Source: Calditrichales bacterium MX18-03 (lineage in GTDB: Bacteria; Bacillota; Clostridia; Lutisporales; Lutisporaceae). Taken from it: a stretch of DNA of 64,000 bases. The stretch spans positions 558,001 to 622,000 of the forward strand of contig JAJGRE010000001.1 of NCBI GenBank assembly GCA_021083345.1, in the 5' to 3' direction. Positions 1 through 9,165 of this stretch are shown in pieces. Made by a program: the position numbers and the translations under genes. Below the pieces are notes generated by a model, which saw only the letters and a list, made by a program, of their open reading frames with translations, ran no database searches and was not told the origin of the DNA. Within the stretch, counting starts at the first letter, position 1. Each line of letters opens with the position of its first letter.

Positions 1-1186
1 CCTTTGAGGTAGCCCAAACGATATAAAGCCATGCCGCCTGCTTTTCTGCCTCCGTTGAATACTTGTTAATGCCGATTCCGGAGCCGCCGTAAATATTTGC
101 ACTTCTGACATCACCATAGGGCAAAATGGAGTACCCGACCTTACCGGCTACTTTGGAGTGAACCTGATCCTCCACATAAGTATAGTTCTCATCCCAATTA
201 GCCATCATGGCAACCTCGCCGTTCCTGAAAACTCTGGCCAAATCGGTCCAGTTCCAATTGACGCTTTGGGGAGCCGAAACACTTGCAACTTTCTTATACA
301 TGTCCAGCGCCTGGATAAAATCTCCATCCAAAACATGGATGTTGTTGAAGGCTTTTAATCCCAGCGTATTGATTTTTTCATCGAAAAAATAATCACCGCC
401 ATATGCCGCAAGGATATTGGAAAACTCGCAGAAAATCGAGTTGTGCTCCTGCGCCATCAGACCGCTGCCGTATTTTACCAATTCATTGGGCACATTTTCA
501 TCAATCCATCTGGCGATCTCACTATACCTTTCCCAGGTGAACCCGCTTGTCCCGGGCGTCCAGTCATAGCCCATCTCCTTAAAAAACCGGTCTCTGTACT
601 TATCAAAGACATCTTTCCGGTAGTATAGGATCATGGTGGTACTGTCAAAAGGCACTGCATAGATGTTCTTATCTTCTTCGAAATACGAGCAGACGGCTGT
701 CTGATTCTCGAAAAAGTCCTCCGTAAGGCCTTTGATCTGAGGCAGCTCGGGGTTACTGCCGTACGGGTTCAGTATCTCCAGATAGCCATAAAAACGGTTC
801 AAGGTCTGGTACGGATCCACATAAACCAACTGATACTTACCGGCCTGTGCAATAAAGTCAAGGTTGACCTTTTGCACCAGCGTATCGAAATCCACCGGTT
901 TTATTTTGATATTGATGCCCGTGACTGCCGAGAACTCCTCATTCTCATGGGAGAGGATGCTGGCATACAGATTGTTTTCCACGATAAAATTAAGCGTCAT
1001 GCCTTCAAACTGCCTGATGTCGTAGTCTTCGGACAATTCGAGGTTTTCAAAGCTTGTCCCTTTGAAGCTTTTGCTTGATACGCCTGCCGCCTTGCCAGGC
1101 ACGACGGCGTTATTTTCCGTGACGCTGCCGGAACAGCCTGTAAGAAAAATACAAATCATCATGAATGCTAAAATTCTCTTATACAT
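1..1186 (-). CDS. Extracellular solute-binding lipoprotein (sugar ABC transporter type), 3' end cut off
   Basis: The reading frame opens with ATG at 1186 and runs without a stop to the window edge, so about 395 residues are visible and the C terminus is missing. The N terminus is a lipoprotein signal: MYKR, a hydrophobic stretch, then the lipobox LTGC at residues 16-19, so the mature protein should be anchored outside the membrane. The body has the look of family 1 extracellular binding proteins (for example AVPFDSTTMILYYRKDVFDKY and, near the edge, AAWLYIVWATS, a typical end region of these proteins). Such proteins deliver sugars or oligosaccharides to an ABC permease, which would lie outside the window. 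It is transcribed away from operon A and separated from it by a terminator. Substrate cannot be told. Confidence 0.85.
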   Translation of the reverse strand, partial: MYKRILAFMMICIFLTGCSGSVTENNAVVPGKAAGVSSKSFKGTSFENLELSEDYDIRQFEGMTLNFIVENNLYASILSHENEEFSAVTGINIKIKPVDFDTLVQKVNLDFIAQAGKYQLVYVDPYQTLNRFYGYLEILNPYGSNPELPQIKGLTEDFFENQTAVCSYFEEDKNIYAVPFDSTTMILYYRKDVFDKYRDRFFKEMGYDWTPGTSGFTWERYSEIARWIDENVPNELVKYGSGLMAQEHNSIFCEFSNILAAYGGDYFFDEKINTLGLKAFNNIHVLDGDFIQALDMYKKVASVSAPQSVNWNWTDLARVFRNGEVAMMANWDENYTYVEDQVHSKVAGKVGYSILPYGDVRSANIYGGSGIGINKYSTEAEKQAAWLYIVWATSK

Positions 1187-1254
1187 ACAGTCCACCCACT
1201 TATTCACTGTCATTTATAAATTATATTAACATAATCGCCTGATATAATAAACAA

Positions 1255-1304
1255 CCCCTTGAAAAGTAGAATAACCTTCATTTTTTATCACTACTTTCCA
1301 AGGG
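1255..1304 (-). terminator. Probable terminator of the che operon A
   Basis: A 14-base inverted repeat (1256-1269 with 1291-1304, one mismatch, arms CCCTTGAAAAGTAG and its complement) lies just past the stop codon of the HD-GYP gene. On the minus strand it is followed by a T-rich stretch (GTTGTTTATTATA). The loop is about 21 bases, longer than usual, so efficiency is uncertain. Confidence 0.5.
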
Positions 1305-1342
1305 AGTGGTTTTTAGTCTTTTCAGTTATATGAAAGCTGTCC

Positions 1343-2911
1343 TTACAAAAGGTTCCTGTCATAAAGATCCTGCATGACCCGGACGATTTCCGGACAAAAC
1401 TGGGTTCCGCTGTGCTTTTGCAGCTCCAAAACCGCTTCAGCCTTCGTCATGGGTGATTTGTAGGATCTAAAAGAAATCATGGCATCATAGGCATCCGCCA
1501 CGCCGATAATTCTTGCCACAAGCGGCAGGCCGTCCATCTGGGATGTGATGGGGTAGCCTCGCAGGTCGAAGCGTTTGTGATGGAGCAGCGTTCCCATGAT
1601 CACATTCTCCGAAAGGCCAGTCTGCTCCAGGATGCGCCGTCCAATTTCAGGATGCAGCTTGATCGTTTCAAATTCGTCCGGTTCCAGACACCCCGGCTTG
1701 GACAGCAGGGTATCGCTGATTCCTATTTTTCCGATATCATGCAGAATCCCCGCAATTTCGATTTCTTCCGTTTCCAAATCGGTCAAACCCAATTCCCTGC
1801 CGATCATAACGGCATTTTGCGAGACCCTTACCGAGTGCCCCTGGGTATAGGTGTCCTTGACTTCCATCGCTACTACCAATGCTTTGATGGTGCTCAAATA
1901 GTGCTGCTTGACTTCAAAATACAGGTTTGTCCTTTCAATGGCAAAGACAATGATGTTCGCCAGCGCGTTCAGCATGGTCATATAGTCTTCTTCTAGGGTC
2001 TCGGTACTGCTGATGCTCAGGACGCCAATGGGTTTTTTGTTCAGGAACATCGGAATGAAAATCACGTTTTTTATGGCATCCGATAGGATCAATTGCCTGT
2101 TGTATTCCGATACATACTGATGTCCCAGATCATTCAGGACAATCATTCTTTCTTCCAAAACCGCTTTGCCCATTACATCCCGCCGTATATCGATGGGGTT
2201 CTGGCTGATATGGTCCTTCAGTACGCCGGATGCTGCTTGGCAATGCAGTTTGCCGTCATCCTCCAGCAACCGGATGGTGCATAAGGGAGCGCCTGTTGTT
2301 TCTACGATTGCTTTCGTAATGACCCTTAGCAATACATTCAGGCTGCCATAAGAGAGGTCCTCGATGATGGCGCCGCTGATATCATCCAAAACAGAAAGCT
2401 GCTTGTTCCGCTTTTTCAGCTTGCGCTCCATCCGGATCCGTTCGGTAATGTCCCGGGCAATTCCCTGCACCCCCACAAGTTCGCCGTTCTCATACAGTCG
2501 CCTGGTATCAGCCTCCAGCACCTTTCTTGTTGTCCCGTCAGAATGCAGCATCCAAAGCTCCTGCTGCTCCAAGTCCCTGACCGACATCTCAGCGATGATA
2601 TCGCTGCAGTTGGCATAATGGTGAAGCGGGCACATAATGTTCTCCAGGTGCCTGGTGAACAGTTCTCCGCTTTTATAACCCAGTGTCCTTTCTACTGCTT
2701 TGTTTATAAACGTTATCCTGCCGGATGCATCAATGATAAAAAGGATATCGGTCATGTTTTCAACCAGCAGCCGGTATTTCTGCTCCGATGCCTCCAACTG
2801 CTCAAAAGCTGCCATCAGCTGTTCATTGGATGCTTCCAGTTCTTCATTGGCTTGCTGCAGCCTATGGTTATAATCCGATCTGATTTTATACCTTTTTACA
2901 TGCTTGATCAA
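1343..2911 (-). CDS. PAS-GAF-HD-GYP protein, probable c-di-GMP phosphodiesterase
   Basis: A soluble protein of 522 residues. Order: short coiled coil (about 15-45), PAS with PAC tail ending in GIARDITERIRMERKLKK (about 45-165), GAF (about 180-330), HD-GYP domain (about 340-520). The HD-GYP motifs are present: HDIGKIG, a downstream LHPEIG, HHKRFDLRGYP and a metal-site region VADAYDAM. HD-GYP domains hydrolyse cyclic di-GMP to pGpG/GMP. The start is TTG at 2911, chosen because a strong Shine-Dalgarno GAGGAGGG (2918-2925) sits at correct distance and no ATG is better placed. It is the last gene of che operon A, directly behind a lone receiver, which suggests that the pathway ends in c-di-GMP turnover. 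The PAS/GAF ligand is unknown. Confidence 0.88.
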   Translation of the reverse strand: MIKHVKRYKIRSDYNHRLQQANEELEASNEQLMAAFEQLEASEQKYRLLVENMTDILFIIDASGRITFINKAVERTLGYKSGELFTRHLENIMCPLHHYANCSDIIAEMSVRDLEQQELWMLHSDGTTRKVLEADTRRLYENGELVGVQGIARDITERIRMERKLKKRNKQLSVLDDISGAIIEDLSYGSLNVLLRVITKAIVETTGAPLCTIRLLEDDGKLHCQAASGVLKDHISQNPIDIRRDVMGKAVLEERMIVLNDLGHQYVSEYNRQLILSDAIKNVIFIPMFLNKKPIGVLSISSTETLEEDYMTMLNALANIIVFAIERTNLYFEVKQHYLSTIKALVVAMEVKDTYTQGHSVRVSQNAVMIGRELGLTDLETEEIEIAGILHDIGKIGISDTLLSKPGCLEPDEFETIKLHPEIGRRILEQTGLSENVIMGTLLHHKRFDLRGYPITSQMDGLPLVARIIGVADAYDAMISFRSYKSPMTKAEAVLELQKHSGTQFCPEIVRVMQDLYDRNLL

Positions 2912-2966
2912 CCGTATCCCTCCTCATGCATGCTGTATGCCGCCTGTAACGCTCTTATTTAATGCA

Positions 2967-3371
2967 TCATTTGTCTTTATTGATCAAATTCAGCTTTTCC
3001 AGAACCTCGATAAACTTAACTACGTCGATGGGCTTGGCTGCATACGCTTCACAGCCGATTTCGAATGCATTCTGAACATACTGTGCTTCTGCCAAAGCCG
3101 TTGTCATGATGATTTTTGCCCGCTTTTCCGGGAGGATACCCCGTTGTTTCTCCATGTCCCTGATGGCTTTCAGGGCTTTGACGCCGTCTACCTTCGGCAT
3201 CATGATATCCAGGCATATCAGGTCATAGGGGTTGTTCTCCTTCATTGCCATCAGATAAGCATCCAGTGTCTCCAGTCCATCCACCACCAGATCGCACTCC
3301 CCATATTGGGACAGGATTTTGTGCAGGAATTTCCTGCTTGTCAGATCATCTTCCGCTATCAGTATCCTCAT
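2967..3371 (-). CDS. Stand-alone receiver domain (CheY-like response regulator)
   Basis: A 134-residue protein that is only a receiver domain: acidic pair EDD at 7-9, phospho-acceptor D55 in LDIMMPKVDG, Thr in the IIMTTA strand, Lys in AKP. It has no output domain, so it should act by protein contact or as a phosphate relay. The frame also has an ATG two codons upstream (3377), but the AGGAGG lies only one base from that codon and seven bases from the ATG at 3371, so 3371 is preferred. It sits between the six-PAS hybrid kinase with HPt (upstream) and the HD-GYP gene (downstream). A relay from that HPt to this receiver and on to the HD-GYP protein is an inference from gene order. Confidence 0.9.
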   Translation of the reverse strand: MRILIAEDDLTSRKFLHKILSQYGECDLVVDGLETLDAYLMAMKENNPYDLICLDIMMPKVDGVKALKAIRDMEKQRGILPEKRAKIIMTTALAEAQYVQNAFEIGCEAYAAKPIDVVKFIEVLEKLNLINKDK

Positions 3372-3386
3372 TTCCATTCCTCCTTG

Positions 3387-6300
3387 CTACTTTCTTGATC
3401 GAATGTATTTTTCCAGCATTCCTACCGTTTTTACCGCATTTTCCACCGCTTCGTTCAGGTTTCCCCGCCGCATGGCCAGTTCTGTTTTGAAGGCGATGTT
3501 TTTAAGCTCCACTACATCGATATCCTGTGCAAGCTCTTTGATTCTGTGGGCCGTTCTTTCAATGGCTGACAGGTCATTGCTGGCAATCACCTCTTCCAAC
3601 TCCCTGACATTAGCCTTCAGCTCCTCCAAAGCGGCATCAAAATCACTGGCGCTGCTTTCACCGGTCTCATGCCAATAAAGCAATTCGCCGCTTGCATCAA
3701 TTCTTATTTTATCATAAAAATCCCCGGCCTTGTCTTCTTTCCTCAATCTGAATTTATCGATTACGGCGAAGAGTGTCTCTAAGGCTATGGGCTTTGCAAT
3801 GTAGTCGTCCATCCCGGCATCAATGCACTTTTCCCTGTCCCCGGACAGAGCATAGGCGGTTACGGCAATGATCGGTGTGTGCCTCTCTGTCCCTTCCTGC
3901 TGCCGGATCCGCCTGGTTGCTTCCATTCCATCCATTTGAGGCATCTGGACATCCATCATGATCATGTCATAGGTTTTTCTGGAATGCATCGCCATGGCTT
4001 GTACGCCATTATCTGCGGTATCCACCGAATATCCTGCCCCCGTCAGCAGCTTTGCAAGCACGAATTGGTTGACCCCGTCATCGTCAACAACCAGGATATT
4101 CAACTGGTTGGCCGCCTGGAACATGACAGGCATACGCAGTGCTTCTTCCTCCTGCTTTCTGCCAGCCTCCAGCTTCAATGAGAAATGAAATACGCTTCCT
4201 TTCCCCCTCTCGCTTTCCACACCGATGGTACCGCCCATCATATTAACCAGCTGTTTGGATATCACCAGCCCCAGACCTGTTCCGCCGTATCTCCGCGTAA
4301 AAGAGCTTTCCAACTGTTCAAAGCTGGTAAAAAGCCTTCCCTGGTCGGCAGGGTCTATGCCGATTCCGGTATCTGCAACTGAGAAAATCAGGCCGATACT
4401 ATCTGCAGTGCTGTCTGTCCTTGAGACGGAAACGGTTATATACCCGTGCTCCGTGAACTTTATAGCATTGCTGACCAGGTTGTTGAGCACCTGTTTGATC
4501 CGGTTGGAATCTCCCACCAGGTATTGCGGCGTCTCGGGAGCTAAATCAACATGAAGCTGTAGGTTCTTTTCAAGGGCTCGCACCGAATGTGTCCCGACGA
4601 CCTCTTCCATCATATCCTTCAAGTCGAAGTTGACGCGTTCTATGGCCAGTTTTCCCGCTTCCATCTTTGAAAAGTCCAGTATATCGTTGATGATGTTCAG
4701 CAAGGAATTGGCACAGGCCTTCGCTGTGGTCAGATTTTCCTTTTGCTCGGCATTCAGCTGGGTAAACAAAGTCAGGTCGATCATACCCATGATGCCGTTG
4801 ATGGGTGTCCGGATCTCATGGCTCATATTGGCAAGGAATTCGCTTTTTGCCCTATTGGCGTTCTCAGCCAACTCCTTTGCGTACTTCAGCTCGATTTCCG
4901 ACTTTTTCTTCTGATCAATGTCGGTTACCAAAGTGACAAGCTTCTCCTCCTCCGGGCAGTAGGTTGCCCGTGAGTACCACCGCCCTGTGGAGCTGGATTG
5001 CACTTCATCCGTGTATATGCTTCTACCTGTTTTTCTGATTTCCCTATACATGTCCAGGTTCAGCTGCAGCATGTCGGCCTCATCAGGAAAGACCTCCGTG
5101 AACCGTTTGCCGATAATCTGATCTTTTTGCACATCGAACAGCTTTTTATAAGCTTCGTTGATTTCTTCTAACTCCAAATCTGCAGCATTTCCATTCTCAT
5201 CACTCAGGACCCTATATTGCGCAAATCCGCTGTGCAGATTCATAAAAAGCGAATGGTATTTCGCTTCATTTTCCATTATCTTTTTTTCTGCCAGCCTTTT
5301 TTCCCGCATATCCCGGGCAATGGAGAGGATGTATTGTTTACCGTCCATTTCAAAATAACTGGCATTGACCTCAACAGGAATTTCTTCTCCCGTCTTTGTA
5401 ATATGGATACTGTCAAAGGTAAATCGACCGTTTTTCCTGATCTTTTCGACGTTTAACTTATAAAAAGCTTTTTCCTTGCTCTTACAGAAGTCCGTCAGAT
5501 GCAGCTTCAATATTTCTTCTCTGCTGTATCCCAGTCTCTGACAGGCTACTTCATTTGCTTCAACAATTTTGCTGACCAAGTCTTCGTTGTCAATCAACTC
5601 ATGAAGGTAAATGGCATCAACCGCTGAATTGAAAAGGGTTCTGTATTTTTGCTCATTAGCCTGAACAGCAAGCTCTGCTTCCTTACGCTCGGATATATCA
5701 CGGATGATGCTTAACAAGACTCTTTCACCATTTAATGTTGTACCCTGCGAGCTGATTTCCGCAAGAAAAGCCGAGCCGTCTTTTCTATAATGTACAGCTT
5801 CAATGAACACGCCGTCTTTGTCCGCTTGCTGCATTTGTGCCCTGGCCAAGCAGCCATCTCTCCTGATGTCATAAATGCTTAAGTCTAGGAGCTCCTGACG
5901 CGTATACCCATAAGCCTTGACAGCTGCTTCGTTTGCTTCTACGATCCTGCCGTCAAATGAAACAAACAGAATGATATCTCGGGCTTTTTCGCTGAGTAGC
6001 TGATATTTCTTTAAAGCTTCTTCTGCGGCTTTTCTATTTGTGATGTCAAATGCCATGCCAATATAGCCATCGAAACGCCCGGAAGCATCAATGAATGGTC
6101 TTGCCGTGGAAAGGATCCATCTGTATTCCCCTTTCTGGTTGAGGAGCCGGTATTCCGTCTCATAGATCTCTTTCTTCCCATAAGCTTCCATATACTTAAT
6201 TCTTATCGTTTCAACATCCTCAGGATGAATATAATCAAACCAACCTTTTTCACTGATCGTATGTGAAGGGATGCCGGTAAATTCTTCAAAGTGTTTGCCG

Positions 6301-7238
6301 ATATAAGTATATCTGTGGTCCGTATCTCTTTTCCATACAATGGCTGGGAAGCCCTCCAGTATATCAAGCAGGACCCTCTCTGAACGAAGCAGCATTTCTT
6401 CATTTTCTTTCTGTCTTGTGATATCTTCTACAACTACAAGGGCATAGAGGTCCCCCTCCAGTGTAACCGGGACAACATCATACTTATACCACGGATTGGC
6501 CTCTTTACCCCCGAAATAAAACTTATGACCAATAATCAGGTTGTTATGGCGATTGCCTGTTTTCAGGACTTTGCCAATAGCACTCCTCAAGTCGCACAAT
6601 CTGCAGCTATCGCTGGCCCCGCAGCCTTTTTCCAGGCTGTTGCCGCATTTCAGCCCGTCGCCATATCTGTTCCCAATCAACATCAATCGGTCAATACCGA
6701 GTTTCTCCAGAAAGGACCGGTTGACCTTCCGTACGATTCCAGCCTTATCTACAATCAGCATTCCCATGGGAACAGATTCAAAGGTCTGCAGCATATTGTT
6801 GCGTTCCGCCTTAAGCTGCTCTTCCATCTGCCTGATCCGGTTGATTTCCCGGAAGACGATGACAGCGCCGGTGATGGCGCCTTTCCTGTCTTTAATGGGC
6901 GAGCAGCTTGCTGATATATAGCTCTGGATGCCCTCTTTATTGATAAGGGCTGAATGGCTTTTCAGTCCCACAACGGTGCGGCTGTGCATCGCTTCTATAA
7001 CCGGACTTTCTTCCGGTTCATTCGTGCTTGTGTTGATCAACTGAAATACATCGTCAATGTATTTGTCGGATGCCTCATCAGTACTCCATCCAGTCAGTAC
7101 TTCAGCAGTACGGTTCATAAAATCTATATGACCTTTCGAATCGGTAGAAATAACCCCATCCCCAATACTTGACAGAATGGCCGACATCCTGTCCCTTTCG
7201 CGGCCATTATCCTGCTTTTCAACTCTTATCGGTTCCAC
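3387..7238 (-). CDS. Soluble hybrid histidine kinase with six PAS domains, receiver and HPt
   Basis: About 1283 residues with no membrane segment. Visible order: six PAS/PAC units over roughly residues 15-785, HisKA with the phospho-acceptor motif [14 protein letters not shown] (about 810), HATPase with N box NNLVSNAIKF and G boxes (about 910-1030), receiver with MMDVQMPQMDG (about 1045-1165), and a C-terminal HPt with AHRIKELAQ (about 1215). The second PAS carries a cysteine cluster, CGNSLEKGCGASDSCRLC. This is a complete His-Asp-His phosphorelay in one chain. The start GTG at 7238 is preferred because GAAGGA lies six bases upstream; an earlier in-frame GTG at 7259 has no Shine-Dalgarno. It follows cheB in operon A and precedes the lone receiver, its likely phosphotransfer partner. 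Confidence 0.9.
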   Translation of the reverse strand: MEPIRVEKQDNGRERDRMSAILSSIGDGVISTDSKGHIDFMNRTAEVLTGWSTDEASDKYIDDVFQLINTSTNEPEESPVIEAMHSRTVVGLKSHSALINKEGIQSYISASCSPIKDRKGAITGAVIVFREINRIRQMEEQLKAERNNMLQTFESVPMGMLIVDKAGIVRKVNRSFLEKLGIDRLMLIGNRYGDGLKCGNSLEKGCGASDSCRLCDLRSAIGKVLKTGNRHNNLIIGHKFYFGGKEANPWYKYDVVPVTLEGDLYALVVVEDITRQKENEEMLLRSERVLLDILEGFPAIVWKRDTDHRYTYIGKHFEEFTGIPSHTISEKGWFDYIHPEDVETIRIKYMEAYGKKEIYETEYRLLNQKGEYRWILSTARPFIDASGRFDGYIGMAFDITNRKAAEEALKKYQLLSEKARDIILFVSFDGRIVEANEAAVKAYGYTRQELLDLSIYDIRRDGCLARAQMQQADKDGVFIEAVHYRKDGSAFLAEISSQGTTLNGERVLLSIIRDISERKEAELAVQANEQKYRTLFNSAVDAIYLHELIDNEDLVSKIVEANEVACQRLGYSREEILKLHLTDFCKSKEKAFYKLNVEKIRKNGRFTFDSIHITKTGEEIPVEVNASYFEMDGKQYILSIARDMREKRLAEKKIMENEAKYHSLFMNLHSGFAQYRVLSDENGNAADLELEEINEAYKKLFDVQKDQIIGKRFTEVFPDEADMLQLNLDMYREIRKTGRSIYTDEVQSSSTGRWYSRATYCPEEEKLVTLVTDIDQKKKSEIELKYAKELAENANRAKSEFLANMSHEIRTPINGIMGMIDLTLFTQLNAEQKENLTTAKACANSLLNIINDILDFSKMEAGKLAIERVNFDLKDMMEEVVGTHSVRALEKNLQLHVDLAPETPQYLVGDSNRIKQVLNNLVSNAIKFTEHGYITVSVSRTDSTADSIGLIFSVADTGIGIDPADQGRLFTSFEQLESSFTRRYGGTGLGLVISKQLVNMMGGTIGVESERGKGSVFHFSLKLEAGRKQEEEALRMPVMFQAANQLNILVVDDDGVNQFVLAKLLTGAGYSVDTADNGVQAMAMHSRKTYDMIMMDVQMPQMDGMEATRRIRQQEGTERHTPIIAVTAYALSGDREKCIDAGMDDYIAKPIALETLFAVIDKFRLRKEDKAGDFYDKIRIDASGELLYWHETGESSASDFDAALEELKANVRELEEVIASNDLSAIERTAHRIKELAQDIDVVELKNIAFKTELAMRRGNLNEAVENAVKTVGMLEKYIRSRK

Positions 7239-7264
7239 TTTGCTTCCTTCTTTCCACACAACTA

Positions 7265-8287
7265 TTAAAGCATGCTAATAAGCAATTGCGGTATATTCGC
7301 CAATGCACTCTGCCGTTCAACTGCCCCGATTTCATAGGCTGCCTTCGGCATGCCGTAGACAACGGAAGTTTTTTCATCCTGCCCGATTGTACGGGCTCCT
7401 TTGCGTCTCATGGCAAGAAGACCTTTCGCACCATCATAGCCCATTCCCGTCAGAATGATGCCGATGGCACTGATCCCCGCTTCCCTTGCAGCTGATTGAA
7501 AAAGAATATCTACTGAAGGGCAATGCCCATTGACCTTTTCACCTTCGAAGCACTCCACTTTATAAATGCCACCCATCCTGACCAGCTTCATGTGCCTGTC
7601 TCCTGGTGCGATCAAGACCCGGCCCGGTTCAACCCGGTCCCCGCTTTGGGCTTCTTTTACAGAAAGCGAAGTGGCCTTATCCAATCGCTCAGCAAACATG
7701 CGGGAAAACATGGGGGGAATATGCTGTACGATAACAATTCCGGGCAATGTGGCAGGCAGTGCGCTGAGAAGCCTGCTGATTGCTTCGGTCCCGCCGGTGG
7801 AGGCACCGATTGCAATCACATCCTTGCTGCTGCTGCGCACGGGTTCCGCAGGCTTTAAAACTTCAGAGGGCTCAATGGTATCTGCAACTCTTGCTATCGA
7901 TGCGGCTTTTATCTTTTGGATGAGTTCTTTGATAAAGGATTCCGTGGATTTTACTGATTTCACATCCGGTTTGGTGACAAAATCCACCGCACCGGCCTTC
8001 ATGGCGTCAAATACCGTCTCACTTATGGCACTGACAACGATGACAGGTATCGGATACTGTGGTATTAATCTGCGGATAAATTCAATCCCGTTCATCTTGG
8101 GCATTTCCACATCACAGGTCATTACATCGGGCTGATACTCTAATATCTTGTCCCTGGCATCAAAAGGATCTGAGGCAGATGCTACAACTTCAATATATGG
8201 GTCTGCCGCTATGCCCCTTGCCAGCAGTTCCCGGAAAACCATACTGTCATCCACCACCAGCACTTTGATTTTCTTTAAGCTGCGCAT
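7265..8287 (-). CDS. cheB: Chemotaxis response regulator methylesterase/deamidase CheB
   Basis: A 340-residue protein with an N-terminal receiver (DD at 13-14, phospho-acceptor D59 in TCDVEMPKMNG, K in VTKPD) and a C-terminal methylesterase domain. The catalytic triad regions are visible: S163 in IGASTGGTEAI, H189 in VQHIPPMFS, and Asp in LTGMGYDGAKG. CheB removes methyl groups from glutamates of chemoreceptors, and in this family also deamidates glutamines. ATG at 8287 is chosen: AAAGGAG lies eight bases upstream and overlaps the cheR stop; a GTG at 8296 overlaps the ribosome binding site. It lies five bases after cheR in operon A. Confidence 0.96.
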   Translation of the reverse strand: MRSLKKIKVLVVDDSMVFRELLARGIAADPYIEVVASASDPFDARDKILEYQPDVMTCDVEMPKMNGIEFIRRLIPQYPIPVIVVSAISETVFDAMKAGAVDFVTKPDVKSVKSTESFIKELIQKIKAASIARVADTIEPSEVLKPAEPVRSSSKDVIAIGASTGGTEAISRLLSALPATLPGIVIVQHIPPMFSRMFAERLDKATSLSVKEAQSGDRVEPGRVLIAPGDRHMKLVRMGGIYKVECFEGEKVNGHCPSVDILFQSAAREAGISAIGIILTGMGYDGAKGLLAMRRKGARTIGQDEKTSVVYGMPKAAYEIGAVERQSALANIPQLLISML

Positions 8288-8292
8288 CCTCG

Positions 8293-9108
8293 TCACTCCT
8301 TTCTGTAGACAGCAGGCATCACATACTTGTACCGGCAGGCTTCGCGGTTCAAGGATTCGGAATGACCGATGAACAGATAACCGCCTTGTTCGGTGATGTC
8401 ATAAAACTTGTTGATCAATTCCTCTTTGGTTTTGTTGTCAAAATAGATCATGACATTTCTGCAGAAGATCACATGGAACTTTTTCTTAAACGGAAATGCA
8501 GCATCCATTAAGTTGAATACCCTGTATATGATTTCATTCCTGATCTTTTCCACCAGGACAGCATTTTCTTCGTCAATTTTTTTGAAATAGTTCAGCCTCC
8601 ATTGTGCTGGAAGGCAGGCAATGCTTTCGTGGCTGTAAACACCAGCTTTTGCAGCGTTTAGCGCTTTATTGGAGATATCCGTGGCAAGGATCTTAGTGTC
8701 CCATAGGCTTTTTTCTTTCTCAAAGTATTCGTCAATGAGCATGGCTATGGTTGAGGGTTCTTCACCTGTGGCACAGCCTGCGCTCCATATCCTCAGGTCT
8801 TTCTGGCGAAGCGTATGCCTGAAGTAGGGCAATGCCTTGTCCCTCAAGAAATTAAAGTGATCGGCCTCCCGCATGAAAAAAGTATGGTTGGTGGTGATCC
8901 TGTTCATCAGCGTCGTTACAGCTTCTCCGCTCATGTCCGAAACCACATGCTCAAAGTAGGCCGAGAAGCTCCCGAAGTTTTTTGAGAGGAGCAGATTATT
9001 CAGTCTGCCCATTACCAGTGCCCGTTTTTCCTCTTTCAAATTAATGCCGTAATTCGCTTTGATGAAGTCTGCCAGCTGTCTGAACTCCTTGTCTGTAATG
9101 GCAATCAT
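8293..9108 (-). CDS. cheR: Chemoreceptor glutamate methyltransferase CheR
   Basis: A 271-residue protein of normal CheR length. The N-terminal helical domain is followed by the SAM-binding methyltransferase domain with WSAGCATGEEPSTIAML, the motif FCRNVMIYFDN and the late motif LFIGHSESL. CheR methylates MCP glutamates with S-adenosylmethionine, setting adaptation of the kinase array. AGGTGA precedes ATG 9108. It follows the MCP gene and is followed immediately by cheB, so the operon carries its own adaptation pair. There is no CheC or CheD in the window. Confidence 0.96.
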   Translation of the reverse strand: MIAITDKEFRQLADFIKANYGINLKEEKRALVMGRLNNLLLSKNFGSFSAYFEHVVSDMSGEAVTTLMNRITTNHTFFMREADHFNFLRDKALPYFRHTLRQKDLRIWSAGCATGEEPSTIAMLIDEYFEKEKSLWDTKILATDISNKALNAAKAGVYSHESIACLPAQWRLNYFKKIDEENAVLVEKIRNEIIYRVFNLMDAAFPFKKKFHVIFCRNVMIYFDNKTKEELINKFYDITEQGGYLFIGHSESLNREACRYKYVMPAVYRKE

Positions 9109-9165
9109 GATTTCACCTGCTTTTTTGTCCGGAGAGGGCTTGCAGCCCTCTCCGGACGGGTTCTC

